A stretch of 50,160 nt of DNA from Verrucomicrobiales bacterium (GCA_028033615.1 JAOFDG010000007.1:1-50160), one strand, 5' to 3'; positions 35,351-43,760 are shown, counted from the first letter of the stretch. The notes: generated by a model from the sequence alone, not told the origin. Made by a program: numbers and translations.

Positions 35351-36104
35351 CTTGAATGTTTAGAGCCGCTATTATACGTAGACCCTCCAAAGTGAGTCTT
35401 TCGTTCACTTCGATAATCTCCTCAATATCAGAAGAAATCAATTTAGAATAACCTCCAGTCGCAATGACTGGAATATTACCTTCGCCTAATTCATCAAAAA
35501 TAGATGCCAGAATTCCCTTCACTAAACCCTTATAGCCAATAACAGCCCCTGAGAGCATGGCCTCTTTAGTAGATTTACCAATAACCGATAAAGGTTCATG
35601 TAAATCAATCTTTGGAAGTAACGCTGTACGATCAGCCATATAATCAGTCATTGAGGCTAACCCTGGAGCGATAACACCACCTATATAGCAATTTTTCTTA
35701 GAAATTATATCAAATGTAACTGCAGTACCAAAATCAACGACAATAATTGGCGCTTCTGTGAATTGCGACGCAGCCACCACATTAGCTATTCTGTCAGCTC
35801 CTATTGTCTCTGGGTGAGGATAATCAATGTTAAAACCGAGTTTAAGATTACTTGAAACTTTAAGGACCCTCTGAATTCCAAAATAATCTTCGATGAATTT
35901 ATTTTTTTCAGGAACTACCGAAGAAAATATTATTCTCGTTTCTTTCTTTTCAATATCAAATGGCAAACGTTTGAGAGCATCCAAGTCAAGCTCACGCGTG
36001 GGTAAAGAGAACACTTCGCCACAAAGAGATGAGCAAGTAGATTTAATCATCTTTGTGTGTGAATTACTAATATCTATCAGTAATAGCTCTTGTTTCTCCA
36101 GCAT
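35337..36104 (-). CDS. coaX: Type III pantothenate kinase
   Basis: A 255-residue CoaX, the ATP-dependent kinase for the first step of coenzyme A synthesis that is not inhibited by CoA. Conserved segments are VDFGTAVTFDIISKKNCYIG (near 125-144), GVIAPGLASMTDYM, GADRIANVVAA near 103 and STKEAMLSGAVIGYKGLV. The N-terminal nucleotide motif normally reads DxGNTxxK; here it is DISNSHTK (residues 11-18), with Ser in place of Gly. It overlaps the ROK kinase gene by 14 bp, so translational coupling is likely. The start at 36104 gives a standard N-terminus. Confidence 0.92.
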   Translation of the reverse strand: MLEKQELLLIDISNSHTKMIKSTCSSLCGEVFSLPTRELDLDALKRLPFDIEKKETRIIFSSVVPEKNKFIEDYFGIQRVLKVSSNLKLGFNIDYPHPETIGADRIANVVAASQFTEAPIIVVDFGTAVTFDIISKKNCYIGGVIAPGLASMTDYMADRTALLPKIDLHEPLSVIGKSTKEAMLSGAVIGYKGLVKGILASIFDELGEGNIPVIATGGYSKLISSDIEEIIEVNERLTLEGLRIIAALNIQDENR

Positions 36105-36176
36105 ATTTATTTATATGCTTAACCGAAGGGGACAAATCTGAAAGAAGAAATTGTACCTTAATCTTAAAAACAGGAA

Positions 36177-36202
36177 CGGTGAGGTACCTAAGTACCTCAC
36201 CG
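36177..36202 (-). terminator. Intrinsic terminator after the ammonium transporter gene
   Basis: A perfect 11-bp stem, CGGTGAGGTAC (36177-36187) and GTACCTCACCG (36192-36202), closes a 4-nt loop. On the minus strand it is followed by TTCCTG and then a run of five T. It lies 79 bp beyond the amt stop codon and is well suited to end that transcript before coaX, which starts at 36104. Confidence 0.75.
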
Positions 36203-36215
36203 CCCTGTCTCTGTT

Positions 36216-36250
36216 GAACCCCCTACTAACGGGTTCTGGCGAAACCAGAA
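36216..36250. other. Two overlapping small hairpins between amt stop and terminator
   Basis: GAACCC (36216-36221) pairs with GGGTTC (36231-36236), and TTCTGG (36234-36239) pairs with CCAGAA (36245-36250) across a CGAAA loop. The two stems share three bases, so they are mutually exclusive. Together with the terminator they make the 3' untranslated region of amt highly structured. Whether this has a role beyond transcript stability is unknown. Confidence 0.45.
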
Positions 36251-36281
36251 TCCAAGGGAGAATTTTTAATTTAGTTCAAAT

Positions 36282-37802
36282 TCAAGCTTCGACTGTTGCA
36301 GTAGCTGGTGTAGGAGCTGCAGTTAAAGTTGATGTTTGAGCGTATGCTGGAGCTCCATGCTCCTCGACATCGAGACCTTTTGCTTCAGTTTCTACATCGA
36401 CTCGGATACCCAATGTGCCTTTTAGAATGGTGAAGACGATGGCTGAGAAGGCGAATGCTGCGCCGGCCACAAGTAGACTACCTACAACCTGTGTTACTAG
36501 GTTTGCATCTCCAAAAATTGCTACTGCCCAAGTTCCCCAAAGTCCGCAAACACCGTGAACAGATATTGCTCCAACAGGGTCATCAATCTTAAATTTATCC
36601 AGCCCAACGATTGAGAAAACTACGATAACACCTGCAATTAAGCCAACCAATATTGCAGATGGTATAGTCATAGCATCTGCACCAGCTGTAATACCAACTA
36701 GTCCGGCCAATATTCCGTTGAGAGCCATTGATAGGTCTGGCTTTTTCAAAAATAACCAGGAAATGATAATTGCGCCTAGTGCACCACCTGCAGCAGCGAG
36801 GGCAGTGGTTACAAAAACAAATGATACGCCATTAGCATCTCCACTCAAAACAGATCCACCATTGAATCCGAACCATCCGAGCCAGAGTAAGAAAACACCT
36901 ATCGTAGCTAACGGCATGTTACTTCCCAAAATAGGTTTAATGCCATCTTTAGTATATTTACCAGCACGAGGCCCAAGAATAATAACGCATGCAAGTGCCG
37001 CAAAACCTCCAAATGCATGAACAACGGTTGATCCAGCGAAATCATAGAAAGCTCCTCCTAGGAAATCTCCAAGAAATCCACCACCCCAGTGCCATGAACC
37101 GACAACTGGATATAGGAATCCGACCAGCAAAACAGCATAAATCATAAAGCTGCTTAGCTTAATTCTTTCAGCAACAGCACCAGAAACGATCGTTGCAGCA
37201 GTTGCAGCAAACATTGCTTGGAATATAAAGTCAGTCCACCAAGTATAAGAGGCATAAACTTCAGTCTGGTTAGCAATCATGGTTCCAGCACCAACATCAG
37301 ACATCCATCCCCACTTAAATATTCCAGCAGACCCTTCTTCAAAGCCTGGATAATGCGTATTAAAACCGAAAAAGTAGTAGGTTAACAATCCTGCCGAAAT
37401 GATGAAAACATTTTTAAATAGAATATTTACTGTGTTTTTTGATTGTGTAAGTCCTGATTCCAAAGTGGCAAATCCTAGGTGCATCGCAAAAACTAAAAAG
37501 GCCGAAATTAACAGCCAAAGATTATTCACTAGGAATGTACCGTAACCCGAAGTAGATGGATAAACGTCAGTGACAAAAGCTGCATCTGCTGCGGGATCTA
37601 GATCAACCTCAGCCTCAATGAGTGATTTTGCTTCTGCAAATAGTGCATCTGCATCACCTTCAAATTCACCTCCTTCGGCTACAGTTTTTACATATGCATC
37701 CCACAAGGGCGTTTCTGCGGAGGCAACCATGCCAAGCATCAGCGCCAGAAAAGCTGAAACACCTAAGTACTTCAACATGTTATTTAGTATCTTTGTTTTC
37801 AT
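36282..37802 (-). CDS. amt: Ammonium transporter
   Basis: A 506-residue Amt/MEP/Rh channel. A signal peptide (about 1-29) and an acidic periplasmic stretch of some 55 residues rich in Asp, Glu and Ala precede the eleven-helix core, which starts near GTFLVNNLWLLISAFLVF. Core landmarks: ATLESGLTQSKN, ESG-type conserved; FAGSTVVHAFGG with the first pore His; ISVHGVCGLWGTW with the second; GSWHWGGGFLG. The cytoplasmic tail is Ala/Pro/Thr-rich. It carries ammonium into the cell. No GlnK (PII) gene is adjacent. A sigma-54-type promoter lies about 105 bp upstream, consistent with induction under nitrogen limitation. Confidence 0.95.
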   Translation of the reverse strand: MKTKILNNMLKYLGVSAFLALMLGMVASAETPLWDAYVKTVAEGGEFEGDADALFAEAKSLIEAEVDLDPAADAAFVTDVYPSTSGYGTFLVNNLWLLISAFLVFAMHLGFATLESGLTQSKNTVNILFKNVFIISAGLLTYYFFGFNTHYPGFEEGSAGIFKWGWMSDVGAGTMIANQTEVYASYTWWTDFIFQAMFAATAATIVSGAVAERIKLSSFMIYAVLLVGFLYPVVGSWHWGGGFLGDFLGGAFYDFAGSTVVHAFGGFAALACVIILGPRAGKYTKDGIKPILGSNMPLATIGVFLLWLGWFGFNGGSVLSGDANGVSFVFVTTALAAAGGALGAIIISWLFLKKPDLSMALNGILAGLVGITAGADAMTIPSAILVGLIAGVIVVFSIVGLDKFKIDDPVGAISVHGVCGLWGTWAVAIFGDANLVTQVVGSLLVAGAAFAFSAIVFTILKGTLGIRVDVETEAKGLDVEEHGAPAYAQTSTLTAAPTPATATVEA

Positions 37803-37875
37803 ATCTTTTATTATTTGTTAGTAGGTTCGATTAAAGACGATTTTATTTATTATTTGATTTAGTTATTTAATTAAA

Positions 37876-37890
37876 GGGGAAAATTGCCCC
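37876..37890 (-). other. GC-rich hairpin at the predicted 5' end of the amt mRNA
   Basis: GGGG (37876-37879) and CCCC (37887-37890) can pair around an AT-rich loop in an otherwise very AT-rich leader. Starting transcription about 12 nt after the -12 element puts the RNA 5' end near 37894, so this hairpin would be at the very start of the amt transcript. It could protect the 5' end or act in control; it is short and may be incidental. Confidence 0.35.
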
Positions 37891-37905
37891 GCATTAGTTA
37901 TATAA

Positions 37906-37921
37906 GCAGAGGCCGTGCCAA
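37906..37921 (-). promoter_or_regulatory. Sigma-54 (-24/-12) promoter of amt
   Basis: Read on the minus strand the sequence is TTGGCACGGCCTCTGC. This matches the RpoN consensus TGGCAC-N5-TTGC at all but one -12 base, and the diagnostic GG and GC doublets are separated by exactly 10 bp (GG at 37919-37918, GC at 37907-37906). It lies upstream of amt in the same direction, giving an untranslated leader of about 90 nt. RpoN control of ammonium transporters through NtrC-like activators is well known in Proteobacteria. Confidence 0.75.
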
Positions 37922-38039
37922 CTTTAAAAAAATGAATTTTGGTTTTCTTAAATATTTTTATTATGATTTTGTTAGTCGAAATGAATGTAGCTTTTAACTG
38001 GATTAAAAAACTATATATTTTTGTTAAATATATAAATGG

Positions 38040-38075
38040 ATTGGCCCCGAACCAATGACTTGGAACGGGGCCAAT
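38040..38075. promoter_or_regulatory. 36-bp interrupted dyad between the porin and amt genes
   Basis: Outer arms ATTGGCCCCG (38040-38049) and CGGGGCCAAT (38066-38075) are perfect; inner arms CCAA (38052-38055) and TTGG (38060-38063) are also perfect, with AA on both sides between them. It lies 98 bp after the porin stop and is centred about 137 bp upstream of the amt -24 element. It is thus either a transcript terminator for the porin gene (no T run on the minus strand) or an upstream activator site for the sigma-54 promoter. The remainder of the 371-bp gap (37803-38173) is AT-rich and shows no gene. Confidence 0.55.
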
Positions 38076-38173
38076 TAACCAACAAAACTTGTATTAAATA
38101 TATGATTAAAAACTTATAAAATTTGAAATAGGGTTTGAATTAATATTTATAACTTTGTTCAATTCGATATGAA

Positions 38174-38887
38174 TTAGAACCCAACTGTAAGAGACAGTCC
38201 GCTGAAAATGTCGTCTCCGTCATCTTCATAATCGTCAAGAGGGATATTAACACCAACATAAGGTGAAAGTGATGCAGTATCCGTCAAAGTGATAGGTATT
38301 CCGATAGTAAAAGTTAAAGCAGTTAGAGAATCACCATCGGCATCTCCAATCGCTCCACCAACGTCTACTGACATTGTATCAGTCAGATCAAATGAAGTTG
38401 AAGCTCCTACCTCGTAGTAAGCAGCCTCTAAATCAATGTCATAATAAATTCCAAGACTGAGATCAAAAGGACCTGCACTAGTGCCTAGGCCTAGACCAAA
38501 CTCAAGTGTACCATCTGCAGCTTCTGGATCTGGATAATAGTAGTAAGTTGCTCCAAGATCGACAGACATTTCACCCATAGAAGTGGAAAGACCTGCATAA
38601 ATGTCGAGCTCATCGTTACCTGCATCGTCTGCAACGTTCGCGTACCAAGCACCAACTCCTAGATCTAAACCATCTGTTAAAGTGGTAGACACATTTACAT
38701 CACTCCATAGGAGATCTTGTCCTAAGTTAGCACCTCTAAACATGTAATCAGTATCATAACCAACACTGACTTCTGCACCAATTGGTTCCGCAGTAGATTT
38801 TTCACCTGCAAAAGCAGGAACTAAAGCCAAAACGGCAGTGCATCCAAAGATTTTAGCTGTTTTTTCAGCAATTTGACGGATTTTCAT
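38174..38887 (-). CDS. Outer-membrane beta-barrel, TorF-type putative porin
   Basis: A 237-residue exported protein with a signal peptide ending near AFAGE (about residue 28). The mature part alternates short beta strands rich in Gly, Tyr and Asp, starting with AEVSVGYDTDYMFRGANLGQ and ending in the typical outer-membrane C-terminal Phe (LSLTVGF). The VGYDTDYMFRGxxxxxD..W..V.VS pattern is that of the TorF-like putative porins. About ten to twelve strands are suggested. It is strongly acidic. A sigma-54-type promoter about 90 bp upstream, like the one in front of amt, suggests it serves uptake of a nitrogen source; the solute is unknown. Confidence 0.78.
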   Translation of the reverse strand: MKIRQIAEKTAKIFGCTAVLALVPAFAGEKSTAEPIGAEVSVGYDTDYMFRGANLGQDLLWSDVNVSTTLTDGLDLGVGAWYANVADDAGNDELDIYAGLSTSMGEMSVDLGATYYYYPDPEAADGTLEFGLGLGTSAGPFDLSLGIYYDIDLEAAYYEVGASTSFDLTDTMSVDVGGAIGDADGDSLTALTFTIGIPITLTDTASLSPYVGVNIPLDDYEDDGDDIFSGLSLTVGF

Positions 38888-38975
38888 ATAATAGTTTTTA
38901 TTTTATAGTTATTTAAGTATCTGCTTTAAGTTTTTTTAGGCAGGGTTTGTTTTATGTATTGCAAAAGGTTAATTA

Positions 38976-38991
38976 GCACCTTCCATGCCAA
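38976..38991 (-). promoter_or_regulatory. Sigma-54 (-24/-12) promoter of the porin gene
   Basis: On the minus strand the sequence is TTGGCATGGAAGGTGC. The GG (38989-38988) and GC (38977-38976) doublets are exactly 10 bp apart and the -24 part is TTGGCA, as in the RpoN consensus; the -12 part is GTGC rather than TTGC. It points at the porin gene with a predicted leader of about 77 nt. The layout is the same as at amt. Confidence 0.65.
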
Positions 38992-39022
38992 GATTTTAAC
39001 AATTTAAAAAACCTTAAGTTTT

Positions 39023-39952
39023 TTAAGCTCTTGGATGAGCTTTCTTGTATGTCTTCTTAATCCTTTCAACACTAACGTGGGTATAGATCTGAGTCGTAGA
39101 AAGACTCGCATGCCCGAGCAAACTTTGAACACTCCTTAGGTCTGCTCCATTATCAAGTAAATGAGTAGCAAAGCTATGCCTTAATTTATGCGGGCTAACT
39201 CCAACGGGAAGATCTGCCAGCTGGGTGTACTTTTTTACGATATCTGAAACGGCTCGCGCAGATATTTTTTTCTTAGATTTACTTACGAAAAGTGGTCCTT
39301 CTTTAATCTTTGCCTGATGAAAATATTTGTTAAGTGCCTCTAGAGCATGAGATCCAACAGGCACTATTCTTTCCTTTGATCCTTTACCTTTAACTTTAAT
39401 AGTTTCATTGAAAAAATTAAAGTCACTAAACTTAAGTGTCGCTAATTCTGATAGCCTAAGACCCGTGCTGTAGAAAACCTCTAATATTGCTGCATCACGA
39501 GAAGCTGCCCACTTAGGCGCCTGCTTAGGCTGTTTGACATTAAATGGCAAAGCCAAAAGGTGTTCTACCTGTTTAATGGTGAGAACTAAAGGAAGAGACC
39601 TATTTGCTTTTGGGAGTTGTATATCTAGCAGTGGATTCAACTTCAAATTTCTCCTTCGTGTCAGATAACGAAAGAAACTCCTCAACGCCGAAAAATGTAG
39701 CCTTATCGTAGAACGCGATAATTCCCGCTTCATACATTCATATAAATATTCACGGAAATCGTCTGCTTTACAGTTGAACCATCCTTCAAATCCTTCAGAC
39801 CATGTTTTATACTCTCGCAACGAATGATTATAATTTCTTAACGTTCTCGGAGAAACATTTCTCTCAACATCAAGAAATTTAAGGAAATCATCTACAAGCT
39901 GATCTTCAGCTTTACTCTTATCTATTTCATCGCTTTTCTGATTTGAGAGCAT
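39023..39952 (-). CDS. Xer-type tyrosine recombinase
   Basis: A 309-residue site-specific recombinase when started at the ATG at 39952 (MLSNQKSDEIDKS). The open frame runs on to 40171, but that extra part lies over the hisF coding start and looks unlike the family. Residues about 18-110 are the SAM-like core-binding domain (FLKFLDVERNVSPRTLRNYN). The catalytic domain has STGLRLSELATL with the first Arg, KGSKERIVPV with the Lys, HKLRHSFATHLL with His-x-x-Arg, LGHASLSTTQIYTH with His and the nucleophile Tyr. The length and layout are those of XerC/XerD, which resolve chromosome dimers at dif; no integrase-associated genes are nearby, so a housekeeping role is likely. XerC versus XerD cannot be decided. 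Confidence 0.88.
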   Translation of the reverse strand: MLSNQKSDEIDKSKAEDQLVDDFLKFLDVERNVSPRTLRNYNHSLREYKTWSEGFEGWFNCKADDFREYLYECMKRELSRSTIRLHFSALRSFFRYLTRRRNLKLNPLLDIQLPKANRSLPLVLTIKQVEHLLALPFNVKQPKQAPKWAASRDAAILEVFYSTGLRLSELATLKFSDFNFFNETIKVKGKGSKERIVPVGSHALEALNKYFHQAKIKEGPLFVSKSKKKISARAVSDIVKKYTQLADLPVGVSPHKLRHSFATHLLDNGADLRSVQSLLGHASLSTTQIYTHVSVERIKKTYKKAHPRA

Positions 39953-40049
39953 GAATATAGTTATTTTATCACACTTTAGGCAAAGAGCCAGATAAGCAAT
40001 CAAGCTCGTCAATAACTTGACGTTAAGCGAACGCGAGGAATGTTGCTGT

Positions 40050-40838
40050 GTGTCAAACTCTGGACTAACAAAGCGAATTATACCATGCCTTGACGTAACA
40101 AATGGACGCGTCGTCAAGGGAACAAAGTTTTTAGAACTTCGTGATGCAGGTGATCCAGTCGAATGCGCCATCGCTTATGACGCACAGGGAGCAGACGAGC
40201 TCGTTTTTCTGGATATTACAGCTTCTTCAGATGAAAGAGAAACAATGGTAGACGTTGTTGAAAGAACAGCTGAGCAATGCTTTATGCCTCTGACGGTAGG
40301 AGGTGGTATTCGTGCAGTTGATGACATGAGAGTAATGCTGCGTGCAGGCGCCGATAAGGTTGGTATTAATACTGCAGCTGTTAAGAATCCTGAAATCATT
40401 TCAGAAGGAGCACGTGCATTCGGGTCGCAATGTATCGTTGTTGCAATAGACGCTAAAAAAAATCCTGAAACCAACTCTTGGCAAGTCTATACACACGGTG
40501 GCCGAACCCCAATTGATTTAGATGCTATTGAATGGGCTAAAAAAGTAGAAGACCTTGGTGCTGGAGAAATTCTCTTAACCAGTATGGATGCTGACGGAAC
40601 CAAAGATGGTTATGACATCGAATTAAATGCTAAAGTCAGCCAATCTTTAAATATTCCTGTGATAGCTAGCGGAGGTGCGGGTAAACTGGAGCATATGGCT
40701 GAAGTTTTAAATAAAGGCAAGGCTGATGCAGTTCTTGCAGCTAGTATTTTTCATTTTGGCGAATACACCGTATCAGATGTTAAAGATTACTTAGCAACAG
40801 AGGGGCTTCCTGTTCGCCGCACATTCGAAAAAATGTGA
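40050..40838 (+). CDS. hisF: Imidazole glycerol phosphate synthase cyclase subunit HisF
   Basis: A 262-residue HisF, the (beta-alpha)8 cyclase that with HisH makes imidazole glycerol phosphate and AICAR in histidine synthesis. The start [19 protein letters not shown] carries the catalytic Asp; [23 protein letters not shown], and the second Asp region in [15 protein letters not shown] are standard, as is [15 protein letters not shown]. No ATG precedes the domain: GTG at 40050 gives a normal N-terminus and has GAGGA 10 nt upstream, one of the few Shine-Dalgarno-like sites here; TTG at 40017 is less likely. No other his gene is adjacent. Its 3' end overlaps the convergent symporter gene by 52 bp. 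Confidence 0.95.
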   Translation: MSNSGLTKRIIPCLDVTNGRVVKGTKFLELRDAGDPVECAIAYDAQGADELVFLDITASSDERETMVDVVERTAEQCFMPLTVGGGIRAVDDMRVMLRAGADKVGINTAAVKNPEIISEGARAFGSQCIVVAIDAKKNPETNSWQVYTHGGRTPIDLDAIEWAKKVEDLGAGEILLTSMDADGTKDGYDIELNAKVSQSLNIPVIASGGAGKLEHMAEVLNKGKADAVLAASIFHFGEYTVSDVKDYLATEGLPVRRTFEKM

Positions 40839-42280
40839 ACTATAAATACTAACATTATATTTAATCCAAGACCCCATATTCCGGCATGAACACCAAGAGG
40901 TTTACTATCAGGCGCCATTGTTAAATAGACCGCTAAAATAGTTCCAAAAAGAGCTCCAATGAAGAATGGGAGGGCTCCAATTCTTTTGATTTGTGTTCCC
41001 AACATGACAGCAGGAGCAATTTGTGCTAAAACTTCAAGCTTGATTTCTAATAGTCTCCAAATGGTCTGATCTTGTAATAGAATTGTTAAGAGCACGACGC
41101 ACGCCATAACAATAATGGATGTCATTTTACCAATCATAGTGAGAGTTTTGTTATTAGAATTTGGATATTTCACCCTATAAATGTCATTAGTGACCATTGA
41201 TGATATTGCTAATAATGCCGAATCTATAGTGGACATTGTTGCGGCAATGACTGCAGCAACAAGTAACGGCCCCATCATCACAAGAGCCGGTAATTCCTCC
41301 ATTAGTTTACCAACCATCAATAGCGTCGTTCTGTCAGATTCACTCTTTTGAAGGTCTGGAAATACTGAAATAGCCATAACTCCAAGTAATACTAAAAAAA
41401 ATGTAGTAACCAAAGGCATGAAAGCCATGACCTGAAGCGATCGACGTAAAGTCTTCTCATCCCTAGCAGCATATATACGTTGAACGGCATGAGGATACAT
41501 AGAGATACCAAAGAAAAATAACAAAACCGAACTTAACCACGTAATTTTCTGTTTTAAACTTGGTGGCTCCCAAATATCTGGCCTTACCGACTCAAGACCT
41601 TCAGCAACACCACTTGGGCCACCAAGATGAAAAAAAAGTGCAAAAGCAATAAATCCGAGACTTATTAATAATATCACCCCTTGCGTCACATCAGTCCAGG
41701 CAACACTTCGCATGCCACCCATCGTCTCATAAATAAGCATCACTACTGCAAGAGCGATAACTGCATAATTAAAATCTATTCGATTTCCGCTCACGACTTC
41801 AGCTAATTTTCCAAGAGCGAGTAAATTGGTAAGAACATAATTACCCAAGCCAAAAATTCCAATCAACACAAGAAGAATAGTCAAGGGTCTAAAGGAAAAC
41901 CTATCTTGAATATAATCACCAAGAGTCACGTATTTTTTTCGTATCGAAAGACGGTATAGACGAGGAGCATAAATAAAATATCCACCTATCACCGCCATCA
42001 TTGCAACTACTGTAGAAAAGACAGGAAACCCATCACGATACGCCTTACCTACAAACCCCATAAAACTGTTACCACTATATTGCGTTGCATAAAGAGTAAG
42101 AAAAAGAACACTGAAACCGAAGGCGCGGCCTCCTAGATAATGATCTTCTAGAGAATCTTCTTTTTTTGCCCGATGCCCAAGCCAACCAATACCAATCAAG
42201 GTCAATATATATAGACTAATGAAAGCAAGGCCTCCATTCCCTAAAGCATACCCAGTGGGACTATTAGCTAAAATTATCAT
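40787..42280 (-). CDS. Sodium:solute symporter (SSF family)
   Basis: A transporter of 497 residues when started at ATG 42280 ([14 protein letters not shown]); a start at 42316 is possible but lies further inside the upstream gene. Twelve to thirteen hydrophobic helices are visible. SSF features include the early [11 protein letters not shown] loop, [22 protein letters not shown] with the sodium-site helix, [18 protein letters not shown] and [21 protein letters not shown]. It resembles the PanF/proline-symporter part of the family; the substrate is not predictable. The upstream small membrane gene overlaps it by 17 bp and bioA precedes both on the same strand. The last 52 bp overlap the 3' end of hisF. 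Confidence 0.9.
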   Translation of the reverse strand: MIILANSPTGYALGNGGLAFISLYILTLIGIGWLGHRAKKEDSLEDHYLGGRAFGFSVLFLTLYATQYSGNSFMGFVGKAYRDGFPVFSTVVAMMAVIGGYFIYAPRLYRLSIRKKYVTLGDYIQDRFSFRPLTILLVLIGIFGLGNYVLTNLLALGKLAEVVSGNRIDFNYAVIALAVVMLIYETMGGMRSVAWTDVTQGVILLISLGFIAFALFFHLGGPSGVAEGLESVRPDIWEPPSLKQKITWLSSVLLFFFGISMYPHAVQRIYAARDEKTLRRSLQVMAFMPLVTTFFLVLLGVMAISVFPDLQKSESDRTTLLMVGKLMEELPALVMMGPLLVAAVIAATMSTIDSALLAISSMVTNDIYRVKYPNSNNKTLTMIGKMTSIIVMACVVLLTILLQDQTIWRLLEIKLEVLAQIAPAVMLGTQIKRIGALPFFIGALFGTILAVYLTMAPDSKPLGVHAGIWGLGLNIMLVFIVHIFSNVRRTGSPSVAK

Positions 42281-42479
42281 TATTTTCACCGGCAGAAATA
42301 TTCCAGCAAAACCCAATAAGAAACGCCATTAGAGTTGCAAAAGATGCAGAGCCAATCAATGAATATATTACCCAATCAGGCAATCCAAATAACACTTTTT
42401 CAGAATTTTTAACAAAACCCCATGGTACTGAAATTACCAAGAATACGATAGGTAGTAATAAATAAAAAAGTCGCTTCAT
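42264..42479 (-). CDS. Small membrane protein (DUF3311-like), partner of the SSF symporter
   Basis: A 71-residue protein with two hydrophobic helices (about 3-21 and 37-62) separated by EKVLFGLPDWVIY. The FGLP motif and the two-helix build match the small DUF3311-type proteins found in front of SSF symporters, in the same way that YhdT precedes PanF. The role is presumed accessory to the symporter: the stop overlaps the symporter start by 17 bp, and the gene starts 30 bp after bioA. Assignment to the domain family is from memory. Confidence 0.65.
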   Translation of the reverse strand: MKRLFYLLLPIVFLVISVPWGFVKNSEKVLFGLPDWVIYSLIGSASFATLMAFLIGFCWNISAGENNDNFS

Positions 42480-42509
42480 TAGTCGCTTCTCAGTAAATCA
42501 TTTTTGTAA

Positions 42510-43760
42510 TTATGAGACAATAACATTAATTGCTTTATCTATCGCATCCAATGAATCATTAATCTGTTCCTCATTGATGACTAATGGAGGCATAAAAACA
42601 ATAATGTTTCTAATTGACCTTGTCAGCAATCCATAGCTTCTAGCAGCATTGCAAATCTCTGAACCTATATTTCCAAACTCTTGTGAAATTTCAATTCCAG
42701 AAATTAAGCCGGACTGCCTTACATCAGAAATATTATGATTCTTCAGTTTGAGACTATTTAGGCCAATTTTAAGGCACTCTACTTTTTTTGCCAACTTATC
42801 GAGGACTCTGTCTTCTTCGAAAATTCGTAAACTTGCCAAAGCTGCTGCACAACCGAGTGGATTACCTGAATAACTATGTCCATAATAAAAAGTATTATTT
42901 TTACTTCCAAGAAAAGCTTTAAAAATCGACTCTCTAGTCATGGTAACCGCTAAAGGTAAGTAACCTCCAGATAAACCTTTGGCCAGACACATTAGATCAG
43001 GGGTGACTCCTTCATGTTCACAAGCAAACATTTTACCTGTTCTTCCGAAGCCGGTCATTACTTCATCCAAAATGAGTAACACGTTGTTTAAATTACACCA
43101 GTGACGAAGCTCTTGTAGCATTCCGTCGGGCCACAAACGAATTCCTGCAGCTCCTTGAACTTTAGGTTCAATCACTATTGCGGCGATTTCTTTTGCATCA
43201 ACACTCTTTAAATCATCAACAGAATTCAACTGCACAGTTGGGAAACTCAAATCTTTAAATCTAGAAAAAAATGTTTTAATACCTCCAATCGATGAGGCTC
43301 CAAAAGTATCACCATGGTAAGCATTATCAAAAGCAACGAACCTCCTCTTTTCAGACTGACCTATAATTTGAAAATATTGTATTGCAATTTTCATGGCACA
43401 CTCCACAGCCGTCGAGCCATCATCACTATAAAATACTCTCTGTAATGTTTTATCTGGAAACATATTAACAAGCATCTCAGCAAGTAATATTGCAGGCTCG
43501 TTTGTGGTACCCAAAAATGAAGTATGAGATATTTTGCTCAGTTGCCTAGCAATAGCTTGGTTGATCCGTAGATCGTTGTGCCCATGTAAATTCGTCCATA
43601 TCGAAGAATTACCATCAATATATTTTCCACCAGATTTATCAAAAACGTAAACACCCTCACCTCTCTCTATCACTAGAGGGTCATGATGATCAGCACACCA
43701 ATCTGACATCTCTGTGAAAGGATGCCATATGTATTCCTTGTCTTTGTCAGATAGAGTCAC
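42510..43760 (-). CDS. bioA: Adenosylmethionine-8-amino-7-oxononanoate aminotransferase
   Basis: A 416-residue PLP-dependent class III aminotransferase that converts KAPA to DAPA in biotin synthesis with S-adenosylmethionine as amino donor. The opening DKEYIWHPFTEM (6-17) is diagnostic of BioA. Others: NSSIWTNLHGHN, VFYSDDGSTAVECAMK, AYHGDTFGASS, ILDEVMTGFGRTGKMFACE and LAKGLSGGYLPLAVT with the PLP-binding Lys near 272. No other biotin gene lies in the window. The symporter pair follows 30 bp downstream on the same strand, which raises the question of a vitamin-related substrate. Confidence 0.94.
   Translation of the reverse strand: MTLSDKDKEYIWHPFTEMSDWCADHHDPLVIERGEGVYVFDKSGGKYIDGNSSIWTNLHGHNDLRINQAIARQLSKISHTSFLGTTNEPAILLAEMLVNMFPDKTLQRVFYSDDGSTAVECAMKIAIQYFQIIGQSEKRRFVAFDNAYHGDTFGASSIGGIKTFFSRFKDLSFPTVQLNSVDDLKSVDAKEIAAIVIEPKVQGAAGIRLWPDGMLQELRHWCNLNNVLLILDEVMTGFGRTGKMFACEHEGVTPDLMCLAKGLSGGYLPLAVTMTRESIFKAFLGSKNNTFYYGHSYSGNPLGCAAALASLRIFEEDRVLDKLAKKVECLKIGLNSLKLKNHNISDVRQSGLISGIEISQEFGNIGSEICNAARSYGLLTRSIRNIIVFMPPLVINEEQINDSLDAIDKAINVIVS

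Noticed and set aside
36151-36339. 62-codon plus-strand frame between coaX and amt
   Set aside because: It covers the hairpins and terminator of amt and runs over the amt 3' end; no protein character.
39006-39024. AAAAAAC/GTTTTTT hairpin at the end of the Xer gene
   Set aside because: The stem is nearly all A-T and overlaps the stop codon; too weak to call a terminator.
39023-39952. Integrase of a mobile element
   Set aside because: Length and motifs are of chromosomal Xer type; no excisionase, att repeats, tRNA gene or cargo are seen around it.
39953-40171. N-terminal extension of the Xer recombinase by 73 residues
   Set aside because: It overlaps the coding start of hisF on the other strand and the added residues do not resemble a Xer N-terminus; the ATG at 39952 gives the normal length.
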